From NCBI GenBank assembly GCA_001798135.1, contig MGRJ01000029.1, positions 1 through 45,863 on the forward strand: a stretch of DNA of 45,863 nucleotides, given 5' to 3'. Origin of the DNA: Deltaproteobacteria bacterium RIFCSPHIGHO2_02_FULL_40_28 (GTDB lineage: Bacteria; UBA10199; 2-12-FULL-40-28). This document shows positions 33,557 through 42,244 of the stretch, one piece after another. The notes under the pieces are model-generated. The model searched no databases. It was not told the DNA's origin and saw nothing but the letters and a program-made list of their open reading frames with translations. Position 1 is the stretch's first letter, and every line of letters begins with the position of its first letter. Made by a program: the position numbers and the translations under genes.

Positions 33557-34783
33557 ATGGCGCGAAAGGATAACCTGGTTGTTGGCCTGGATATAGGCAC
33601 TACAAAGGTTTGTGCCATTGTGGGGGAGGTAACTCACGATGGAATTGACATCATTGGTATTGGATCACACCCATCTAGGGGTTTACGAAAAGGGGTGGTG
33701 GTTAATATCGAAGCAACGGTAGAATCCATTAAAAAAGCTATTGAAGAAGCCGAACTAATGGCTGGTTGCGATATTACTTCAGTTTATGCTGGCATTGCTG
33801 GGGGGCATATCAAGGGTATTAATAGTCATGGCATTGTGGCTGTAAAAAATAAGGAAGTAAGCGAAAATGACATATCCCGTGTGATTGATGCGGCTCAAGC
33901 GGTGGCTATTCCCATGGATCGCGAAGTGATTCATGTTATTCCTCAAGAATTTATTGTAGACGATCAAGACGGTATTAAAGAGCCTCTTGGTATGTCTGGA
34001 GTAAGGTTAGAGGCCAAGGTTCATATTATTTCTGCTGCTGTTACTTCAGCTCAAAACATTGTTAAGTGTGCCAATCGATGTGGTTTAAATGTAAATGACA
34101 TTGTTTTAGAACCACTGGCCAGTGCTGAGGCTGTTTTAAGCTCGGATGAAAAAGAGCTTGGGGTGGTGATGGTTGATATTGGTGGGGGCACAACAGATAT
34201 TGTGGTGTTTTCAGAAGGCAGCATTGTTTACACCTCGGTTTTAACCTTAGGGGGTAACCACATTACCAATGATATTGCTGTGGGGCTTAGAACTCCCGTT
34301 GGCGAGGCCGAAAAAATTAAGCAAAAATATGGCTGTGCCTTGGCTTCCTTGATTCAAAAAGACGAAACCATTGAAGTGCCTTCGGTTGGTGGAAGAAAGC
34401 CCAGGGTGCTCTCTCGTCAAATCTTGGCTGAAATTATCGAACCAAGGGTAGAAGAGATTTTTTCGCTAGTTCGTCAAGAAATGGTGAAATCTGGTTTTGA
34501 AGAAATGATAGCTTCGGGTGTTGTGTTAACTGGAGGGGCAACTCTTCTTTCTGGAATGCCCGAACTTGCAGAACAGGTATTCGATTTTCCTGTAAGGCGT
34601 GGTATTCCCAAGGGTATGGGAGGATTGGTAGATGTTGTTAGATCCCCCATGTATTCTACTGGTGTTGGTTTAGTGATGTGTGGGAGTAAAAGTCTGCAAG
34701 ATGCCAAGTTTAAAGTGAGAGAAGATGGGGTTTATCAAAAAGTAAAAGAACGAATGAAAAACTGGATCGTTGAAATTTTTTAA
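33557..34783 (+). CDS. ftsA: FtsA, actin-like membrane tether for FtsZ
   Basis: The 408-residue actin-like ATPase begins LVVGLDIGTTKVCAIVGEV (phosphate loop 1). It has a 1C domain (KGVVVNIEATVESIKKAIEEAE, IHVIPQEF), GVVMVDIGGGTTDIVVF (phosphate 2) and VLTGGATLLSGM (adenosine motif). It ends in the amphipathic membrane helix VKERMKNWIVEIF. GGGGAG lies about nine bases before the ATG. It is followed by a repeat, then ftsZ. Confidence 0.97.
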   Translation: MARKDNLVVGLDIGTTKVCAIVGEVTHDGIDIIGIGSHPSRGLRKGVVVNIEATVESIKKAIEEAELMAGCDITSVYAGIAGGHIKGINSHGIVAVKNKEVSENDISRVIDAAQAVAIPMDREVIHVIPQEFIVDDQDGIKEPLGMSGVRLEAKVHIISAAVTSAQNIVKCANRCGLNVNDIVLEPLASAEAVLSSDEKELGVVMVDIGGGTTDIVVFSEGSIVYTSVLTLGGNHITNDIAVGLRTPVGEAEKIKQKYGCALASLIQKDETIEVPSVGGRKPRVLSRQILAEIIEPRVEEIFSLVRQEMVKSGFEEMIASGVVLTGGATLLSGMPELAEQVFDFPVRRGIPKGMGGLVDVVRSPMYSTGVGLVMCGSKSLQDAKFKVREDGVYQKVKERMKNWIVEIF

Positions 34784-34793
34784 ACGGTTTTGT

Positions 34794-34884
34794 GTCATCC
34801 CTGCGAAGGCAGGGATCCAGAAACTTTTGAAAAGACTGGATTCCCGCTGGAGTTTACCCCTGCGAAGGCAGGGGCGGGGATGAC
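34794..34884. repeat. GTCATTCCC/GTCATCCCTG-type palindromes (family A) between ftsA and ftsZ
   Basis: GTCATCCCTGCGAAGGCAGGGATCC begins it, a damaged middle ATTCCCGCTGGAG... follows, and CCTGCGAAGGCAGGGG...GATGAC closes it. This is the interior of the MITE core without its terminal repeats. It happens to be open in the ftsZ frame back to ATG 34790, which would give a false N-terminal extension of FtsZ. Confidence 0.8.
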
Positions 34885-34900
34885 AGTTAAGGAGGATAAT

Positions 34901-36310
34901 ATGTTTGAATTTGAAGAAAATTTAGCTCATGCCGCAAAAATTAAAGTCATTGGGGTAGGTGGTGGTGGTGGAAATGCAGTCCGAACCATGATTCGCTCCA
35001 AGTTAGATGGGGTTGAGTTCATTGTAGGAAATACAGATGTGCAAGCCTTGAGAAATCACGAGGCCATGGTGAAAATCCAGCTTGGAAACGATCTCACCCG
35101 TGGTTTAGGGGCAGGGAGTAATCCAACCGTAGGACGAGATGCAGCCTTAGAGGATGTAAGATGTATTCAAGAAGCCTTAGCTGGTGCCGATATGGTATTT
35201 ATTACAGCGGGTATGGGTGGTGGTACGGGAACGGGCGCCTCTCCTGTTATTGCACGTATTGCCAAAGAAGTAGGAGCTTTAACGGTAGGTGTTGTTACCA
35301 AACCTTTTTCATTTGAGGGGAAAAGGCGATTATCTCAAGCAGAAATTGGCATTCAAGAATTAAGAAAAGAAGTGGATACCTTGATTACCATTCCAAATGA
35401 GCGTTTACTTACAGTAGCCACTAAAGACACTCCTATTTTGGATTCTTTCAAAATGGCTGATGATGTTCTTTTGCAGGCCGTTAAGGGAATTTCAGATTTA
35501 ATTACCATTCCTGGGCTTATCAATTTAGATTTTGCAGATGTTAAAACCGTGATGCGAGAAACAGGTATGGCCTTGATGGGTACAGGCAGGGCTCATGGAG
35601 AAAACCGGGCGCTAGAAGCAGCGAAGCAAGCTATTTCTTCGCCTCTTTTAGAAAATGTTTCCATTGCTGGAGCGACGGGCATCCTTTTAAATATTACTGG
35701 TAGCTCAAACATGACTTTATTTGAAGTAAACGAAGCTTCTAAATTAATTCAAGAAGAAGCTCATCCTGAAGCTCATATTATTTTTGGAGCTGTGATTGAC
35801 GATAAAATGAAAGATGATTTGCGTGTTACTGTTATTGCCACTGGTTTTCAGAGAGAAGGAGACAGTAAAGTTGTAAATATGCCAGAGCGTCAGCCTTATG
35901 TTTTAAAAAGTTGGGCTAGAGCTAAGGCTCAATCTCAAACCCAACCTGCTGGATCCCAAACAACAACTCCTGCTTCTGCTGTTTCACGCCCTTCTCAGTA
36001 TACACCTTCAGAGTCTCCACATTTTCAGCCTGGAGAACGTGTTGAAACCAGATCTCGGTTTGAAACGGAAACTCCCAGAAGCATGTTTGAAACAACCCCT
36101 CGTTTTGAAACCCCAAAAAGGGCTCCTGTGCCTCAGGCCACGCCCATGTTAGCTGAGGTTGCTTTTGAAAAAGAAGATCCGCCATTTAAAGCCAAGATTA
36201 ATTTCGAAAAAGAAGAAACCGATCTCAAAAAAATGATGTCGGAAGTTGATCTTGCTAATATCGATGATGAATACGACATCCCGGCCTTTATTCGTAGGCG
36301 AGCGGATTAG
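34901..36310 (+). CDS. ftsZ: FtsZ, tubulin-like division GTPase
   Basis: The 469-residue product polymerises at midcell. [17 protein letters not shown] starts the GTPase core, [15 protein letters not shown] is the tubulin signature, and [11 protein letters not shown] and [21 protein letters not shown] are in the C-terminal subdomain. A variable Pro/Thr linker (about residues 330-440) leads to the conserved C-terminal peptide [14 protein letters not shown] that binds FtsA. The start ATG 34901 has AAGGAGG six bases before it. The in-frame ATG 34790 is inside a repeat and is rejected. Confidence 0.98.
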   Translation: MFEFEENLAHAAKIKVIGVGGGGGNAVRTMIRSKLDGVEFIVGNTDVQALRNHEAMVKIQLGNDLTRGLGAGSNPTVGRDAALEDVRCIQEALAGADMVFITAGMGGGTGTGASPVIARIAKEVGALTVGVVTKPFSFEGKRRLSQAEIGIQELRKEVDTLITIPNERLLTVATKDTPILDSFKMADDVLLQAVKGISDLITIPGLINLDFADVKTVMRETGMALMGTGRAHGENRALEAAKQAISSPLLENVSIAGATGILLNITGSSNMTLFEVNEASKLIQEEAHPEAHIIFGAVIDDKMKDDLRVTVIATGFQREGDSKVVNMPERQPYVLKSWARAKAQSQTQPAGSQTTTPASAVSRPSQYTPSESPHFQPGERVETRSRFETETPRSMFETTPRFETPKRAPVPQATPMLAEVAFEKEDPPFKAKINFEKEETDLKKMMSEVDLANIDDEYDIPAFIRRRAD

Positions 36311-36320
36311 AAAAAAGAAG

Positions 36321-36360
36321 TCCCCTCTCCCTTGAGGGGAGAGGGGCAGGGGAGAGGGTG
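36321..36360. repeat. Palindromic repeat (family B) supplying the ftsK ribosome binding site
   Basis: CCCCTCTCCCTTGAGGGGAGAGGGG is followed by CAGGGGAGAGGGTGAAATATTGG. The end is almost identical to the one before tldE. GGGGAGAGGG lies about seven bases before the ftsK TTG. Confidence 0.8.
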
Positions 36361-36365
36361 AAATA

Positions 36366-38684
36366 TTGGCTTCCAAAGCTTCCTCAAAAAATATTCCTAA
36401 AGGGATTTCTCTTTTTAAAAGGGAAATGTATGCCGTCTTTTTTTTGGGGCTAGGTATTTTTTTCTACCTGAGTTTGTTTTCTTATCACTCTTTGGATCCT
36501 TCCTTTTTAAGCCATAATACAGGACGCACCATTCATAATTGGGGAGGGATTTTTGGAGCTTATCTTTCAGATTCTCTCATTTTTCTTTTTGGTTTAGCTT
36601 CTTATTGCATCGGTATTTTTTTTATTTTTATTTCTCTTCTTTTTTTTAAGGGCACTATCTCCAGTTTAAGAACACATCAAATTCCTGTTTATTTTCTTTT
36701 TATCATTTTTTTGTCAGTTTTATTTCAATTATTGGTGTCCCAAGTGCGTCTAGGTGACGCTCGTATTGAGGCTGGTGGTCTTTTGGGGAGTCTTTTAGCC
36801 TCTGGGGGAATTGAGTACCTAGGGCGTCCTGGTACTTATCTTTTGGTGTTAGTAGGAGCAATTCTTACCTTTATTTGGGCTACACGTTTTTCTTTGAGGG
36901 AAATGGGAAATTTTTTCTTCACCAGAAGTGTTGCTTTTATTAAAACAACGGGGCAATGGATTCAAATTTATTGGGCTAGAATTAAAAAAATGATTTCTAA
37001 GTGGAGAGTTAAAGAAATTGCTCTACCCGCTCAAGAGGTAAAAATAAATCGAACAGCGCTTTTAGAAAAACCAACCATTGAATTACCAGCAAAGCCAAAA
37101 CAACTAGCTTTTGTGGAGCCCAAAATTTTTGATCGTATTGATAAAACTAAAACAGTCAAACCTCATACATCACAATTAGAATTTCAAAATTTAGCCAAAG
37201 GTTACACTTTTCCTTCTTTAAATTTACTTGATGCTGAAGCGCGTGAAACTATTCCGGTGGATGAGGAAAGTTTAAAGATGAATGCCCGGCTTTTAGAAAA
37301 AAAATTAGGAGATTTTGATGTTCAAGGGCAAGTAACCGAAATTCATCCTGGCCCCGTGATTACGATGTACGAATTTCAGCCAGCCCCCGGGGTTAAATTA
37401 TCACGCATTGCTAATTTGGTTGATGATCTTTCTATGGCCATGGGAGGGCGTTCGGTGCGTATTGTGGCACCATTGCCTAATAAGCCAGCTGTGGGTATTG
37501 AGATTCCTAACAATGCTCGTGAGACGGTGTGGTTAAAAGAAGTAATTGCCGATGAAAAATTTCAAAAAAGTGAAGCTAAACTGATGTTGGCTTTGGGAAA
37601 AGATATCGAAGGCACACCTTTTATAACCGATTTGGCAAAGATGCCTCATCTTCTTGTTGCGGGGGCTACCGGTTCTGGAAAATCAGTTTCAGTTAATTCA
37701 ATGATTCTTTCTATTTTATACAAGGCCTCACCCGAAGATGTGCGTTTATTGATGGTAGATCCTAAAATGCTGGAACTCTCCATTTATGAAGGCATTCCCC
37801 ATTTACTTTTGCCTGTGGTTACAGATCCCAAGAAGGCATCCCTGGCTCTGCGTTGGGCTGTGCGGGAAATGGAAAGACGTTATCATTTAATGTCCGATGT
37901 GAACGCGCGAGATATTTTATCTTACAATAAAAAGATTATCAGTGGAAATTTTGTTAGTAAATCAGCAGGTCGTGGTGAAGAAATTACAGGGGGAAGTGAA
38001 GAGCCTGTCATTCATGAAGGAAAAATTCCCTATATTGTTGTGCTGATTGATGAGTTGGCTGATTTGATGATGGTTTCATCCCGTGAGGTAGAAGAATCCA
38101 TTACTCGTTTAGCTCAAATGGCCCGTGCTGCTGGGGTTCACTTGATTTTAGCAACTCAGCGGCCATCGGTGGACGTGTTAACTGGAGTTATTAAAGCCAA
38201 TTTTCCAGCGCGTATTTCGTTTAAGGTTTCTTCTAAATACGATGCCCGCACCATTTTAGATACTATTGGGGCCGAGCGTCTTTTAGGTGCCGGGGATATG
38301 TTGTTTATTCCTCCAGGAACTTCTCGTATGGTGCGTGTGCATGGTACTTATATTACCGATGCCGAAATTTCACGTGTAGTGGATCATCTAAAAAAACAAG
38401 GGCGCCCCATCTACAATGAGGCTATCTTAAAGCCTATAGAAACCGAAGGGGTAGATGGCTTGGAAGGGGGCGAAGCTGAAACCGATACTTTGTATGATCA
38501 AGCGGTTGCCATTGTAGCCGAAACCAGACAGGCCTCTATTTCAATGATTCAAAGAAAATTGCGTGTTGGTTATAACAGAGCTGCCCGGATGATTGAAAAA
38601 ATGGAGCTGGAGGGAATTGTTTCTTCTCCTTCTGGTTCTGGTCACAGACAAGTTTTAGTTTCTTCTTATTCAGAACCGCAATAA
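36366..38684 (+). CDS. ftsK: FtsK, septal DNA translocase
   Basis: The 772-residue product has four N-terminal membrane helices (from VFFLGLGIFFYLSLFSYH to LVLVGAILTFIWA), a charged linker of about 150 residues, and a motor domain. Its Walker A is G433-ATGSGKS. Walker B is in VVLIDELADLMM, and LILATQRPSVDVLTGVIKANFPARISF follows. A C-terminal winged-helix gamma domain (LYDQAVAIVAETRQASISMIQRKLRVGYNRAARMIE) reads KOPS-type sequences. It pumps DNA during septation and activates XerCD. The start TTG 36366 is likely; ATG 36426 would remove part of the N-terminus. Location right after ftsZ is not the usual one. Confidence 0.95.
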   Translation: MASKASSKNIPKGISLFKREMYAVFFLGLGIFFYLSLFSYHSLDPSFLSHNTGRTIHNWGGIFGAYLSDSLIFLFGLASYCIGIFFIFISLLFFKGTISSLRTHQIPVYFLFIIFLSVLFQLLVSQVRLGDARIEAGGLLGSLLASGGIEYLGRPGTYLLVLVGAILTFIWATRFSLREMGNFFFTRSVAFIKTTGQWIQIYWARIKKMISKWRVKEIALPAQEVKINRTALLEKPTIELPAKPKQLAFVEPKIFDRIDKTKTVKPHTSQLEFQNLAKGYTFPSLNLLDAEARETIPVDEESLKMNARLLEKKLGDFDVQGQVTEIHPGPVITMYEFQPAPGVKLSRIANLVDDLSMAMGGRSVRIVAPLPNKPAVGIEIPNNARETVWLKEVIADEKFQKSEAKLMLALGKDIEGTPFITDLAKMPHLLVAGATGSGKSVSVNSMILSILYKASPEDVRLLMVDPKMLELSIYEGIPHLLLPVVTDPKKASLALRWAVREMERRYHLMSDVNARDILSYNKKIISGNFVSKSAGRGEEITGGSEEPVIHEGKIPYIVVLIDELADLMMVSSREVEESITRLAQMARAAGVHLILATQRPSVDVLTGVIKANFPARISFKVSSKYDARTILDTIGAERLLGAGDMLFIPPGTSRMVRVHGTYITDAEISRVVDHLKKQGRPIYNEAILKPIETEGVDGLEGGEAETDTLYDQAVAIVAETRQASISMIQRKLRVGYNRAARMIEKMELEGIVSSPSGSGHRQVLVSSYSEPQ

Positions 38685-38692
38685 CCTTTTTC

Positions 38693-38727
38693 TTGACCAT
38701 TTTTATATGTACCTATACAATAGGTAC
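38693..38727 (+). promoter_or_regulatory. Promoter and palindromic operator of the HTH/nucleotidyltransferase module
   Basis: TTGACC (38693-38698), a 17-base spacer and TACAAT (38716-38721) form a strong promoter. A perfect palindrome GTACCTAT-ACA-ATAGGTAC (38709-38727) covers the -10 box. A bound repressor would block RNA polymerase. The expected transcription start near 38728 is three bases from the ATG at 38731, so the mRNA is probably leaderless. Confidence 0.7.
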
Positions 38728-38730
38728 AGT

Positions 38731-39117
38731 ATGAAAGAAATTTTTGGAAGTGAAACAAAAGCCAGGATAATCAAGTTTTTAGGAATGAGGGGTGGTTATT
38801 CTGGAAGGCAAATAGCAGCTCATATTGGCAAATCGCCTACACAAGTTTTTAAAGCCCTTCATCAGTTGAAAAAAAATAGCCTTATCAAACAGTTTTATAA
38901 TCCCAATTATTACACGCTTAATCCACACTATCATTATTTTGATGAACTTGTAGCTTTAGTGTACAAAGCATCTCAAACAGAAAAAAAATATTTGCCACAC
39001 TTAGAAGAAAAAAGGCGTATTGATCCTTTTTTCATTTATCAAATTGTTAAACTTCGAGGTAGGGCCAAAACTCATATTCCCAAACTCTCAGATCTTTTAA
39101 GGCAATATTATGCTTGA
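38731..39117 (+). CDS. Winged-helix DNA-binding protein, likely antitoxin/repressor
   Basis: The 128-residue product starts MKEIFGSETKARIIKFLGMRGG, followed by the helix-turn-helix YSGRQIAAHIGKSPTQVFKALHQLKKNSLI and a wing (KQFYNPNYYTLN). The C-terminal half is basic and helical. I chose ATG 38731 because the in-frame ATG 38707 lies within the promoter/operator palindrome. It overlaps the downstream nucleotidyltransferase gene by eight bases, the classic order of repressor-antitoxin then toxin. It is probably the autorepressor that binds 38709-38727 and perhaps neutralises the partner. This is inference from context. Confidence 0.75.
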   Translation: MKEIFGSETKARIIKFLGMRGGYSGRQIAAHIGKSPTQVFKALHQLKKNSLIKQFYNPNYYTLNPHYHYFDELVALVYKASQTEKKYLPHLEEKRRIDPFFIYQIVKLRGRAKTHIPKLSDLLRQYYA

Positions 39118-39586
39118 AACTCTCATTAAAGTTGTTCAAATTTTTAAAAAAGAAAAAATTGAATATTGTCTTATTGGCGGCTTGGCCATGTTACTTCACA
39201 ACGGCAGAGCCAACACAGTTGACATGGATTTTTATATTTTAGTTAATGATTTAAAGAAAATTTCAGATCTGTTTTTAAAATTAGGATACGAAACACGGAG
39301 CGCTGGTGATTATCAAATTAAAACCAAAATAGATAATGTGCCCATCGATCTTTTATATGCAGATCATTACGTGGGTGCCGATGTTGTTCATCGTGCTGTA
39401 GAAAAAAAACTGGGTAATATTTTTATACGCATAGCTACCCCAGAAGATTTGATTGTTCTTAAAAGCATAGCCGATAGAAGCATTGATAAAAGAGACATCG
39501 AAGAATTAAGGGAACTTTTTGGAAAAAAACTTGATGAAGACTACATTGAGAAAAAGCTTCGTTACGTTAAAAAACTGCTCAGTTAA
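39110..39586 (+). CDS. Nucleotidyltransferase-fold protein, MNT/AbiEii-like putative toxin
   Basis: The 158-residue product has the minimal nucleotidyltransferase signature: IEYCLIGGLAMLLHNGRANTVDMDF, with GG at 23-24 and D38-x-D40 as metal ligands. A third acid is likely in VPIDLLYAD. The C-terminus TPEDLIVLKSIADRSIDKRDIEELRELF is typical of AbiEii/DUF6036-like proteins. Such enzymes transfer nucleotides to tRNA or proteins. The gene overlaps the winged-helix gene and is convergent with a second nucleotidyltransferase module. The active-site residues look intact. The target is unknown. Confidence 0.8.
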   Translation: MLETLIKVVQIFKKEKIEYCLIGGLAMLLHNGRANTVDMDFYILVNDLKKISDLFLKLGYETRSAGDYQIKTKIDNVPIDLLYADHYVGADVVHRAVEKKLGNIFIRIATPEDLIVLKSIADRSIDKRDIEELRELFGKKLDEDYIEKKLRYVKKLLS

Positions 39587-39588
39587 GG

Positions 39589-39789
39589 CTACAATTCGCC
39601 TCGGCGAAACATCTCCTGAATCTTGGCAATTTGGGGGTTTTTAAGTGCCACTTGCTTGTTGAAGTTCCACATATCCTCCAACCAACGAAGTTTTTTGTCG
39701 GCAGGGATGGCCATATAATCGAGAAGTTCTTCGTCCGTGCGATAAAATTCGAATCCTTTCATTTCTGTATCACTTTTCTTTTTTTTCAT
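39589..39789 (-). CDS. Small partner protein of the second nucleotidyltransferase module
   Basis: The 66-residue charged protein reads KGFEFYRTDEELLDYMAIPADKKLRWLEDMWNF and then a basic C-terminus. Similar small proteins (DEE..YM..P...KL.WLEE) commonly neighbour AbiEii-like nucleotidyltransferases. It overlaps the upstream gene by ATGA. It could be the antitoxin or an accessory subunit; function is not established. Only two bases separate its end from the convergent 39110-39586 gene. Confidence 0.65.
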   Translation of the reverse strand: MKKKKSDTEMKGFEFYRTDEELLDYMAIPADKKLRWLEDMWNFNKQVALKNPQIAKIQEMFRRGEL

Positions 39790-40289
39790 GGCCCCTTATC
39801 CTTTCGTAGCCGGAGAATTTTATGGAGTGCGCGGATGTCAGATTGATCCTGAAGACGCCCCGCAGCTTTTTTTAATTTTATCAGGTCGGATATGGAAATA
39901 ACAGAAGTATTAAAGTCTCCGACTGCAATTACTTCTCTATTGTTGTACATATTTTCAAAAGGAAGAGGATGTTGCACGAAAATATCAATGACTTTCATCA
40001 TATCGTCTTTGTGATAAAAACTGAAAACAATCATATTTTTGTTATCGATCCAGTCCTGTCTTTTTTTCGGATCGGCAAACTCTTCGGCTTTAACGGGCAC
40101 CTTTGGATGAAAACCCAAGTTTGTCATCAGATGAATGAAACGGAGGAGGTTTTCTCTTTCGAGATAAACCACTAAATCAAGATCCTTAGTGGGCCGAACA
40201 ATACCGTGCAAATTTACGGCTATTCCGCCAACAATGAGATAACGAACCCCGGACTTCTCGATACTTTGAAGCAATTCTAAAAACTGCAT
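39786..40289 (-). CDS. Second nucleotidyltransferase-fold protein (AbiEii-like)
   Basis: The 167-residue product has VRYLIVGGIAVNLHGIVRPTKDLDLVVYL, with G21-G22 and D36-L-D38 as the metal-binding motif, and a downstream acid probably in MKVIDIFV. The C-terminus SISDLIKLKKAAGRLQDQSDIRALHKI fits the same family as its convergent neighbour, but the two share little detail outside the motif. It lies upstream of, and overlaps, the 66-residue partner gene. It is a probable toxin or nucleotide-transfer enzyme of a toxin-antitoxin-like module. No strong Shine-Dalgarno is visible. Confidence 0.78.
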   Translation of the reverse strand: MQFLELLQSIEKSGVRYLIVGGIAVNLHGIVRPTKDLDLVVYLERENLLRFIHLMTNLGFHPKVPVKAEEFADPKKRQDWIDNKNMIVFSFYHKDDMMKVIDIFVQHPLPFENMYNNREVIAVGDFNTSVISISDLIKLKKAAGRLQDQSDIRALHKILRLRKDKGP

Positions 40290-40401
40290 AATTTCTAAAT
40301 GTTTACCATTTCCTTAAAAAACTCAAACAAATTAAAAAAAAAGAAACATTTATATGTAAAAAGATTCAGTTGGAAAAAAACTCTGTTATCCGATAAATTA
40401 T

Positions 40402-40532
40402 GGGTCTGTTGAAAAATATAGTTTTCCACCAATTCTGTCATTCCCGCGAAGGCGGGAATCCAGTCTTTTCAATAAGTTCTGGATCCCTGCTTTCGCAGGG
40501 ATGACAGAGGAGAGACATTTTTCAACAATCCC
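40402..40532. mobile_element. 131-bp MITE copy 2 with 5-bp target duplication
   Basis: It begins GGGTCTGTTGAAAAA and ends TTTTTCAACAATCCC, with two mismatches between ends. ATTAT flanks it at 40397-40401 and 40533-40537. The interior matches the 3608-3738 copy at equal length. It lies just upstream of pepA and provides an accidental in-frame ATG at 40501. Confidence 0.85.
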
Positions 40533-40563
40533 ATTATATCAATTATACCCCATGGAGGTTTTC

Positions 40564-42054
40564 ATGAAGTTTTCAGTGAGTACTGGTGATGTAACCAAAG
40601 CAAAATCAGATTTAATGATGGTGTTGGTAAATAAAGAATTTGCAAAAGATCAAAATTTTAAAACCCTCGATAAAAAACTGGGAACCCTGCTCACACAGCT
40701 TTTAAAAAGGGAAAATTTCGAGGGAAAATGGGGACAATCAAAAGTGGTGATTTCCCATAAAAAAATCCCAGCCCTTTATGCCGGGGTTTTTGGTTTGGGA
40801 GATAAAGATAAAATAGAATACGAATGTCTTCGCAAGGCTGGTGGTCGTATTTCAAAAATAGCCAGCCAACTCAAAACAAAAAAAATTACCCTTGGCTTAA
40901 AGTTTGGAAATCTCGCTTTAAAAGATCCTGCTAAAATAGCACAAGCCCTGGGAGAGGGGCTTATTTTGGCCACTTATGAATTTTTGCGTTACAAAAAGAA
41001 AAGTAAGAATTCTTTTTATCTCGAAGAAGTATCTTTGATTATCGATGATTCCAAAAAAATTTCTTTTCTCAAAAAAGGTTTTGAAAAAGCAGTGGCTTTG
41101 GGAGCTGGAATTTTTTTAGCAAGGGATCTTATCAACACAACGGCCAATCATATGACTCCCATGGAACTAAGCCGATCGGCTAGGGGGTTAAAAGGTGTAA
41201 AAACACGCATTTTAGGATCTGCTGAAATTAAACGATTAAAGATGGGCTCGTACTTGGGGGTTGCTCAAGGAAGTAAAAATCCCCCGGCCTTTATCGAAAT
41301 GCATTACAAACCTTCTGGGAAATCCAAGACTCATGTGGCTTTGGTAGGCAAGGGCATTACTTTTGATTCGGGTGGATTATCTTTAAAACCACCTAAACAA
41401 ATGGAAACCATGAAGGATGATATGTCGGGAGCTGCTGCGGTTATTGGATTGATGTCGGTTATTTCGCGTTTAGCGCCCAAAGTAGAAGTATGGGGGTATG
41501 TTGCTGCGGCAGAAAACATGCCCGATGCCAGTGCGATTAGACCGGGAGATATTATCACTTCCATGAAGGGAAAAACAATTGAAGTGCTTAATACCGATGC
41601 TGAAGGAAGGCTTACTTTAATTGATGCCATGACCTATGCTCAAAAAAGAAAGCCAACCTACATGATTGATTGTGCCACTTTAACCGGAGCTTGTTTGGTG
41701 GCCTTGGGTGATCGCATTTCTGGAATTATGGGAAATGATGAAAAACTTATCGAATCTCTTATTTCCTGTGGCAAGGATGCGGGTGAAAAAATGTGGCAGC
41801 TTCCCTTGGCAGAAGATTACAAAGATGAACTTAAATCTCCCATTGCCGATTATAAAAATGTGGGATCTGGTTATGGGGGCACCATTACAGCGGGATTATT
41901 TTTGCAGGAATTTGTAGAACCCAAAGTGAAGTGGGCTCATATCGATATTGCAGGGCCTTCTTGGTCAGATAAATCACGCGATTACGAATCCATTGGCGGT
42001 ACTGGCGTTCTTGTACGTACTTACGCAGAATTTTTAGAACGTCTTTCGAAATAA
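40564..42054 (+). CDS. pepA: Leucyl aminopeptidase (M17 family, PepA)
   Basis: The 496-residue product is a two-metal cytosolic aminopeptidase that forms hexamers. The C-terminal catalytic domain has VALVGKGITFDSGGLSLKPP, MKDDMSGAAAVIG, the signature N343-TDAEGRL, and GAPS-like AHIDIAGPSW. The N-terminal domain is less conserved. I chose ATG 40564, which has GGAGG five bases before it. Starts at 40501 and 40552 would include MITE-derived residues. Confidence 0.94.
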   Translation: MKFSVSTGDVTKAKSDLMMVLVNKEFAKDQNFKTLDKKLGTLLTQLLKRENFEGKWGQSKVVISHKKIPALYAGVFGLGDKDKIEYECLRKAGGRISKIASQLKTKKITLGLKFGNLALKDPAKIAQALGEGLILATYEFLRYKKKSKNSFYLEEVSLIIDDSKKISFLKKGFEKAVALGAGIFLARDLINTTANHMTPMELSRSARGLKGVKTRILGSAEIKRLKMGSYLGVAQGSKNPPAFIEMHYKPSGKSKTHVALVGKGITFDSGGLSLKPPKQMETMKDDMSGAAAVIGLMSVISRLAPKVEVWGYVAAAENMPDASAIRPGDIITSMKGKTIEVLNTDAEGRLTLIDAMTYAQKRKPTYMIDCATLTGACLVALGDRISGIMGNDEKLIESLISCGKDAGEKMWQLPLAEDYKDELKSPIADYKNVGSGYGGTITAGLFLQEFVEPKVKWAHIDIAGPSWSDKSRDYESIGGTGVLVRTYAEFLERLSK

Positions 42055-42244
42055 TCATCCAATGTTGAATATATTTGCCCAGGTAAATATATATCATTAG
42101 CTTTTAATCGCCATTAATTTGACATTCTTCCCCCTCAAAATGAGACATTTTTTTAATAAATGTCTTTCCAAGATCTTCTTCCTCATGTAAATTCCTTTAA
42201 ATCAAAATTTTTTGTTGGCATGCCATTTGCTTTCATTGAAGGGA

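Noticed and set aside
33515-33573. Short frame of 18 codons starting ATG 33515 before ftsA
   Set aside because: It overlaps the ftsA start and its ribosome binding site, and shows no recognisable protein. It is probably a chance frame.
34790-34900. In-frame N-terminal extension of FtsZ starting at ATG 34790
   Set aside because: The extra 37 residues are the translation of a family A repeat. The ATG at 34901 has a strong AAGGAGG and gives the normal FtsZ N-terminus.
40501-40563. Upstream start of PepA at 40501
   Set aside because: It lies inside the MITE terminal region. ATG 40564 has GGAGG at correct spacing.
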